Part shown: in pieces, positions 57,840 through 64,000 of the stretch
Position numbering within the stretch: the first letter of the stretch is position 1
Layout: every line of letters starts with the position of its first letter
DNA from: Alphaproteobacteria bacterium CG_4_9_14_3_um_filter_47_13
GTDB taxonomy: Bacteria; Pseudomonadota; Alphaproteobacteria; Micavibrionales; Micavibrionaceae
Assembly: GCA_002789675.1 (NCBI GenBank)
Contig: PFTR01000108.1
Span: 1-64,000 of the forward strand
Length of the DNA: 64,000 bases
Direction of reading: 5' to 3'
Notes under the pieces: model-generated
Database searches by the model: none
What the model was told of the DNA's origin: nothing
What the model saw: only the letters and a program-made list of their open reading frames with translations
Position numbers and translations under genes: made by a program

Positions 57840-60005
57840 TCATCGTCCCCGTGCCCGCTCTACCGTTGCAATTTGAGGTGTGGCACGCAAAGCCGCAATT
57901 ATATTGTTCAGATGCCGGGTATCATTCACATAAATATCAATCATCATATCCCAGAAATCAAGATTACGACTGGTGATTTTAAGGTTTGTAATATTGCCGC
58001 CATTGCCGCCGATCACGGTTGACAGCGTTCCCAGCGCCCCCGGCTCGTTAGAAATCACCACCTCAAGCCGCCCAACGTGCGCTTCCGGGGCGTTCGGGCC
58101 TTCGTCCCACGAAACATCCAGCCAGCGCTCCGGCGTATCGGAAAAGTTTTCCAGCGTATCACAGTCAATCGTATGAATTGTAACCCCTTTTCCTGTTGTT
58201 ACAATACCGACAATCCTGTCGCCGGGAAGCGGGTGGCAGCAACGTGCAAAATGCATCGCCATTCCCGCAATCAAACCCTTGATCGGCAAAGGTTTTCCAG
58301 AATTTGGGCGGTGGGTGCGGGTCGTCTGTTCGCCTTCCACCAGACCAGACGGCTTTTTGGCAATTTCGGCTTTATGCCCCGGAAAAATAGCCTTGAACAC
58401 ATCACGCGCCACAATATTTCCCGATCCGATTCCGGCAAAAATATCCTCGGCATTCTCCGCATGAAACTGATTACTTATGGCATTCACAGCCTTTTCTGTG
58501 AATTGATAGCCTTCCTGCTGGAATATTTTTTCCAGCATGGCCTTGCCCAGTACAATATATTCGCCGCGCTGTTGCTGCCTGATATAACGGCGGATATGGG
58601 ATCTCGCCTTTCCGGTTGCAACAAAGCGCTCCCATGTTGGTGAAGGGGTCTGGTTTTTAGAGGTAATAATTTCAACCTGATCCCCGTTGGAAAGACGGGA
58701 ATTTAAAGGCGCAATCCGGCCATTGATCTTGGCGCCAACACATTTGTCCCCGACAGCCGAATGCACGGCATAGGCAAAATCAATCGGTGTGGCGCCGCTC
58801 GGAAGCTCGATCAAATCCCCTTTGGGAGAGAAAACATAGACCTGATCCTGAAACAGTTCCATCTTGGTATTTTCAAGAAATTCTTCAGGCCTTGCTTCCT
58901 GCTCGATAATATCAAGAAGCTCGCGCATCCAGCGATATTGCCGGATATCTTTCATTTCCTTCTTCTTCCGGCCTTCCTTGTAGCCCCAGTGTGCCGCCAC
59001 ACCCAGATCGGCCTCCTCATTCATGTCTTCTGTCCGGATCTGGATTTCGATTCTCTGGTTTTCAGGGCCTATGACAGTGGTATGAATCGAGCGATAACCG
59101 TTTGGTTTTGGCGTAGAAATATAATCCTTGAAACGACCCGGCACAGTCGGGTAATGGCTATGGATAATCCCCAGCGCATGATAGCATTTCTCGACATCGG
59201 AAACGATAATACGAAACGCCATAATATCGGAAAGCTGTTCGAACGAGACATTCTTGCGCTGCATCTTGCGCCAGATTGAATAACGGGTTTTCTCGCGTCC
59301 CAGTACCGTCGCCGGAACACCCGCTTCCTTGAGATTCTGTGTCAGCAGTACAATAATATTCTTGACGATTTCGCCGCCTTCCTTACGCAAAAAAGACAGA
59401 CGGTTGGCAATGCTTTCCCGTGCTTCGGGATTCAAATGACCAAATGCAAGATCCTCGAGCTCTTCCTTGATTTTATGCAGGCCAATTCGTTCTGCCAAAG
59501 GCACATAAATTTCAATGGTTTCCCGGGCAATCCTCCGGCGCTTTTCCGGTTTGTCGATATGATGGAGCGTCTGCATATTATGCAGACGATCGGCAAGCTT
59601 CACCAGAAGAACGCGGATATCCTCGGACATGGCCAGAACAAGTTTCCGGAAATTTTCGGCCTGCTTGCCTTCTACGGTCTGGCTTTCTATCCGTGTTAAT
59701 TTGGACACGCCATTGACCAGTGTTGCGACTTCTTCACTAAAGTTCTTTTTCAGATCATCAAATGTTGTTTCGGTGTCCTCCAGTGTATCGTGGAGAATCG
59801 CCGTCAGGATCGTGGCTGTGTCCATATGCATATCCGCCAGAATAGCCGCAACCTCGACAGGGTGTGTATAATAAGGCTCGCCCGAGGCTCTGGCCTGATC
59901 GCCATGCATGTTTTTGGCGTAATTATAGGCACGCTCTACAAGATCCGGATCAACACCAGAATTATAGGATTTTATCTGTTTTATAAGATCTGCTGCTTCA
60001 ATCAT
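57840..60005 (-). CDS. rsh: bifunctional (p)ppGpp synthetase/hydrolase, RelA/SpoT family
   Basis: HD domain (HPVEVAAILADMHMDTATILTAILHDTLEDT), synthetase FKDYISTPKPNGYRSIHTTV, TGS and ACT domains. Confidence 0.96.
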   Translation of the reverse strand: MIEAADLIKQIKSYNSGVDPDLVERAYNYAKNMHGDQARASGEPYYTHPVEVAAILADMHMDTATILTAILHDTLEDTETTFDDLKKNFSEEVATLVNGVSKLTRIESQTVEGKQAENFRKLVLAMSEDIRVLLVKLADRLHNMQTLHHIDKPEKRRRIARETIEIYVPLAERIGLHKIKEELEDLAFGHLNPEARESIANRLSFLRKEGGEIVKNIIVLLTQNLKEAGVPATVLGREKTRYSIWRKMQRKNVSFEQLSDIMAFRIIVSDVEKCYHALGIIHSHYPTVPGRFKDYISTPKPNGYRSIHTTVIGPENQRIEIQIRTEDMNEEADLGVAAHWGYKEGRKKKEMKDIRQYRWMRELLDIIEQEARPEEFLENTKMELFQDQVYVFSPKGDLIELPSGATPIDFAYAVHSAVGDKCVGAKINGRIAPLNSRLSNGDQVEIITSKNQTPSPTWERFVATGKARSHIRRYIRQQQRGEYIVLGKAMLEKIFQQEGYQFTEKAVNAISNQFHAENAEDIFAGIGSGNIVARDVFKAIFPGHKAEIAKKPSGLVEGEQTTRTHRPNSGKPLPIKGLIAGMAMHFARCCHPLPGDRIVGIVTTGKGVTIHTIDCDTLENFSDTPERWLDVSWDEGPNAPEAHVGRLEVVISNEPGALGTLSTVIGGNGGNITNLKITSRNLDFWDMMIDIYVNDTRHLNNIIAALRATPQIATVERARGR

Positions 60006-60121
60006 GATGTTTTGCTGTATTCTGTTTCAAGCTATGCATATTATCTGCATAAAGCAGCAAATCATATAAAAAAGGAGTTTTTTGCCAGAGTAAATGCTTC
60101 CGAACCTGAACGCTGGAATCC

Positions 60122-61438
60122 CTATATGTTATTTTCAAGAAATTTAATGGCATCATTAACAGGAATGGGTTTGCTAAACAAATAACCTTGTCCCATATCG
60201 CACTGGAGACTTTTCAGAGTGATAATATCCTCTTCCCGTTCTATCCCCTCGGCAACAATATTGAGCTTGAAATTCTTTGCCAGCGCTACAATAGCACGGA
60301 CAATATCCAGACTGCGTTTGCTGTCATGAAGCTGCATGACAAATGTCCGGTCAATTTTTAAATCATCAATACTAAATTTATGAAGATATCCCAGCGATGA
60401 ATAGCCTGTACCAAAATCATCAAGAGAAATTGTCATGCCCAGCGCTTTCAAGCCTTGCAGCACTTTCTCGGCCTGATCGGGGTCACCGATCAGCGCACTT
60501 TCCGTGATTTCAAGCTTGATATGACCGGGATCAACACCGCTATCCGTGATTGTCCGGCGGACGACATTGACGATATCGACCGTTTCAAAATTAATACCGG
60601 ACAGATTGACGCTGATAAACACATTTTCCGCACCCTTGATCGCGTGGAGCACGGGCAGAATTTCGCAAGCTTTTTCCAGCATCATCCGGTCAAGATGCTG
60701 GATCACGCCTGTCCGTTCGGCAACGGGAATAAAATCATCAGGGAAGACCAGACCCTGATCAGGGTGCTGCCACCGGATCAGGGCTTCAAATCCTGTCACA
60801 TGGCGTGTCGATAAATCAAGAATAGGCTGTAAAAACGGTATAAACTGCTTTTTTTCAAGCCCTGCCCGCAGCTCCTGTTCGAGCTTCATTTCTTTCAGCG
60901 CAATCTGCCGCTGCTTGTCCGTATTCCGCAGACGGAATGTTTCTTCCGGCACATTTTCATGTTTGCTCAATTTTTTGACAAAATTTCCAATATCCTGCTT
61001 TAAAGACTCCGGCATATGGATGCGGGTGATACGATATCGCTCGATCAGCAGGGAAATCAGAAGAGAGACAATAGGATCAAGTCCGTTCATACGCTCGTGC
61101 AGGGAGTCGCGGGGAATCACAAAAATCTCGCATTGCGTCATTGTAATGGCTGTCGCTGTGCGGGGCGTGTTGTCAACCAGTGCCATTTCCCCGAAAATCT
61201 CTCCTTCAGAGATCACACAGAGCCTTTTATCCTCGCCGCCCTCGTCATTGCCGATAATTTCAACGTCACCCCTGTCAATCAAATAAGCACACTGGCGGGT
61301 TTCACCTTTACAGAACAAAGTGGTTCCGACCGGAAAAACATAACGCCGGATTACTCCGGCGCTCTGCCGCGCCAGAACAGCATCCTGAGAGCCGTTATTG
61401 TCGAATTTATACTTTGAAATTTCCTGTTTATTCTTCAT
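60122..61438 (-). CDS. cyclic-nucleotide-binding domain + EAL domain protein (putative c-di-GMP phosphodiesterase)
   Basis: cNMP domain (GTTLFCKGETRQCAYLIDRGDVEI, GEIFGEMALVDNTPRTATAI); EAL (GFEALIRWQHPDQGLVFPDDFIPVAERTG, DDFGTGYSSLGYLHKFSIDDLKIDRTFV). Confidence 0.92.
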   Translation of the reverse strand: MKNKQEISKYKFDNNGSQDAVLARQSAGVIRRYVFPVGTTLFCKGETRQCAYLIDRGDVEIIGNDEGGEDKRLCVISEGEIFGEMALVDNTPRTATAITMTQCEIFVIPRDSLHERMNGLDPIVSLLISLLIERYRITRIHMPESLKQDIGNFVKKLSKHENVPEETFRLRNTDKQRQIALKEMKLEQELRAGLEKKQFIPFLQPILDLSTRHVTGFEALIRWQHPDQGLVFPDDFIPVAERTGVIQHLDRMMLEKACEILPVLHAIKGAENVFISVNLSGINFETVDIVNVVRRTITDSGVDPGHIKLEITESALIGDPDQAEKVLQGLKALGMTISLDDFGTGYSSLGYLHKFSIDDLKIDRTFVMQLHDSKRSLDIVRAIVALAKNFKLNIVAEGIEREEDIITLKSLQCDMGQGYLFSKPIPVNDAIKFLENNI

Positions 61439-61478
61439 AAAATAACATCAAATCAAATATTTAATAATATCCCTACTA

Positions 61479-62804
61479 TCATGCACTTAAATTATTAACA
61501 ACAGGTGGATTTTTTTCAAATTCTTCTTCTGCCTGAAGGGCGCGCCATCCTATATCAGAGCGGTAAAACCCTTCCGGCCAATGGACTTTTCCAATGGTTT
61601 CGTAGGCATTTTTGCGGGCTTGCGCTACGGATTTCCCCAAGGCGCACACGCCCAGAACACGTCCGCCGCTATTCACAAGATCCCCCTGTGCATTCCGCTT
61701 TGTTCCAGCATGAAAAATAGCTGTTTTTTCATCAAATTCCGGCAGATCAATCGTAATAAGCGAGTTTTTAATATATTTTTCCGGATAGCCTTTGGCCGCC
61801 ATCACAACGCATAGCGCCGTCTCATCGCGCCACACAATAGAATCATGCAGATCCGAGAGCCTTCTTTCTGCGCCTGCCAGCAGGATTTCCAGTAAATCAG
61901 ACTGAAGCCGCATCATCATGGTCTGACACTCGGGATCGCCAAAGCGCGCATTAAATTCAATAAGAACCGGATCACCTTCCACCAGCATAATGCCGGCAAA
62001 CAGAACCCCGGTAAAGGGGCATCCTTCTGCCGCCATGGCGTTAACTGCCGGCTGGATAATACGGTCGTTGATCGTTTTCTCGAGCGCCGGATTCATCATA
62101 TGGGCAGGAGAATACGCCCCCATTCCCCCTGTATTGGGTCCCGTATCGCCATCATAAGCCCGTTTATGGTCTTGCGCTGAAGTGAGTGGAAGAACGGTTT
62201 TTCCATCGGCCAGAGCAAAAAAACTGACTTCCTCGCCCTCCAGAAACGCCTCAATAACAATTTCCTGTCCGGAAGCGCCAAATAGGGTACCGGAAAGCAT
62301 ATTGGTGGCCACTTCAATGGCCTCTTCTTTTGTTTGCGCAATAATGACCCCTTTTCCAGCCGCCAGACCGTCTGTTTTGATAACAATAGGTGCGTCCTGT
62401 TTTTCAATAAATTTTCTGGCTTCCTCAAGATTGGTGAATCGCCTATAGGCTGCTGTCGGGATATCATATTTGGCACACAGATCCTTCATGAACCCTTTTG
62501 AACCCTCAAGCCGCGCAGCCGCTGCAGAGGGTCCAAAAACCTTTATGCCTGCCTCATTCAGACGATCTGCCAGCCCCAGCACAAGAGGAGCCTCAGGGCC
62601 GATAACGACAAGATCAATCTGTTCCTCAATGGCAAAGTGAACCAGAGAGTCAGTGTCTTCGGCCTCAAAGGGAACACATTGCGCAGATCCGGCTATACCG
62701 GCATTGCCCGGCGCACAATAAAGCTTTTCACATTTCTCTGATTGTGCCAGCTTCCATGCCAGAGAATGTTCTCGTCCACCGCTCCCTACCAGTAAAATTT
62801 TCAT
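61479..62804 (-). CDS. purD: phosphoribosylamine-glycine ligase
   Basis: MKILLVGSGGREHSLAWKLAQS, GPNTGGMGAYSPA, EFNARFGDPECQTMMMRL. Confidence 0.97.
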   Translation of the reverse strand: MKILLVGSGGREHSLAWKLAQSEKCEKLYCAPGNAGIAGSAQCVPFEAEDTDSLVHFAIEEQIDLVVIGPEAPLVLGLADRLNEAGIKVFGPSAAAARLEGSKGFMKDLCAKYDIPTAAYRRFTNLEEARKFIEKQDAPIVIKTDGLAAGKGVIIAQTKEEAIEVATNMLSGTLFGASGQEIVIEAFLEGEEVSFFALADGKTVLPLTSAQDHKRAYDGDTGPNTGGMGAYSPAHMMNPALEKTINDRIIQPAVNAMAAEGCPFTGVLFAGIMLVEGDPVLIEFNARFGDPECQTMMMRLQSDLLEILLAGAERRLSDLHDSIVWRDETALCVVMAAKGYPEKYIKNSLITIDLPEFDEKTAIFHAGTKRNAQGDLVNSGGRVLGVCALGKSVAQARKNAYETIGKVHWPEGFYRSDIGWRALQAEEEFEKNPPVVNNLSA

Positions 62805-62854
62805 GATCTGTCTCTTTTCTTACAGGGAGGAAAACCGACTTCCACAGAACCGGC

Positions 62855-63424
62855 TTATAGAGCACCTTCTTTTTCAGCAGCGCGTCCATGTGAGGTGACC
62901 TGCGGGCCGCCAAAGCGTTTGCGATAAAGCGCTTTAAAATTAACAGGCGTGAGAAGAAAAGGTAAATAACCGGCCTGCTGCGTCATGTCCGAAATAATCT
63001 GGCGGACATAGGGAAACAGATAATTGGGCATTTCAATTAATAATAAAGGATGGACTTTATCCTCGGGAACATCCTGTACTGTCACCATCATGCCATATTC
63101 CAGCTCGACAATAAAAGTTGTCATGTCCCCTTTTTTGGCGTTGGCCGATACTTTCAGAGAGACTTCATAAGCCTCTTCATAGCCTTCCATCTCGATCTTT
63201 TTTGCATCCATTGCAAAATCAACATCAAGGGCGGGCTTACCATCGCTTTTGCGCAGCGGCATAGGGGCATTCGGATTTTCAAACGACAGATCCTTGATAT
63301 ACTGGGCATGGATTGTCACCGGAAGACGATCCACAGATGATGCATTTTCAGGGATATCCGGGCCAGGCATTCCTCTTGATTCACGATCAATATGCTCTTT
63401 ATCTATTTTACTTTCCCCGGTCAT
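62855..63424 (-). CDS. secB: protein-export chaperone SecB
   Basis: VTIHAQYIKDLSFENPNAP, YEVSLKVSANAKKG, FPYVRQIISDMTQQAGYLPFLLTPVNFKALY. Confidence 0.94.
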   Translation of the reverse strand: MTGESKIDKEHIDRESRGMPGPDIPENASSVDRLPVTIHAQYIKDLSFENPNAPMPLRKSDGKPALDVDFAMDAKKIEMEGYEEAYEVSLKVSANAKKGDMTTFIVELEYGMMVTVQDVPEDKVHPLLLIEMPNYLFPYVRQIISDMTQQAGYLPFLLTPVNFKALYRKRFGGPQVTSHGRAAEKEGAL

Positions 63425-63488
63425 TTTCTTCCCTGCCTTTTGTTATCGTTAATATGCTGGTAATTATTGCAACAAACACAAGACTTTC

Positions 63489-63929
63489 TCAAGGTTTATT
63501 CTCTTTATCAAGCCTTTCATACTCGGCCTCGATAATATCCTCCGGATCCGCGCTTTCAGAAAATCCTGTCCTTTCATTGCCCAGCCCTAACCTTGTAGCC
63601 ACAATACTCTGTAAAGACAACCGAACCCGGGGAATCAGAAGACAAAAACCGATGAAATCGGTAAAAAAACCGGGGGTCATTAACAAAGCTCCGGCAACAG
63701 CCAGACAAAGTCCGTCAAAGAATTCATGTAGTGGTAAACCACCTTGTTCTATCGTCATTCTTGCCGATAAAAGCGTTTTCAACCCCTGATAACGAATCAG
63801 AGCCGCCCCTATAATGGCCGTCACAATACAGAGGAATAAGGTTGTGAAAAGACCGATTGCGCCGCCTACACTCACAAATAAGGCGATTTCTATTAGGGGA
63901 ATAATAATAAATATAATAAAAAATATCAT
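63489..63929 (-). CDS. fxsA: FxsA family membrane protein
   Basis: IIPLIEIALFVSVGGAIGLFTTLFLCIVTAIIGAALIRYQGL, GALLMTPGFFTDFIGFCLLIP; adjacent to secB. Confidence 0.9.
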   Translation of the reverse strand: MIFFIIFIIIPLIEIALFVSVGGAIGLFTTLFLCIVTAIIGAALIRYQGLKTLLSARMTIEQGGLPLHEFFDGLCLAVAGALLMTPGFFTDFIGFCLLIPRVRLSLQSIVATRLGLGNERTGFSESADPEDIIEAEYERLDKENKP

Positions 63930-64000
63930 AAAGACCTTTCAGGCTTGTCCTTTATAGTAAGGGGCTTTAAATATAGTAATATAGCGCTATACTGAATATA

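Noticed and set aside
1-64000. CRISPR arrays, rRNA/tRNA genes, transposons, prophage
   Set aside because: Looked for regularly spaced direct repeats, tRNA-like T-arm sequences, transposase/integrase motifs and phage structural proteins while reading; none found.

Overview
This 64 kb window reads as bacterial chromosome, almost certainly alphaproteobacterial. The basis is gene content and order: hemE-hemH, NDUFA12-mlaD-DUF2155, mnmE-mnmG-rsmG-parA-parB, secB-fxsA. Most of it is housekeeping: haem synthesis, S6/S18/L9 ribosomal proteins, fab/acp fatty acid synthesis, mltG, polA, pyk, acs, Mla transporter, dprA, topA, icd, rsh, purD. The neighbourhood looks origin-proximal. It has four perfect 16-bp parS sites, all inside coding sequence upstream of parAB, and a structured AT-rich region upstream of hemE. 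The accessory part that stands out is about 39.8-57.7 kb. There, four recognisable Dot/Icm (type IVB secretion) components (DotI/IcmL-like, DotB, DotC, DotD) flank a tightly packed array of five tandem paralogous exported proteins (44051-51082). The array shares an MMMTEQ...KD[YF]xP...MC signature whose function I do not recognise, and is followed by the flagellar hook-filament junction genes flgK and flgL. I consider that array the best candidate for an undescribed system. I saw no rRNA, tRNA, CRISPR array, transposase or integrase. Product names come from reading the translated sequences without any database search.
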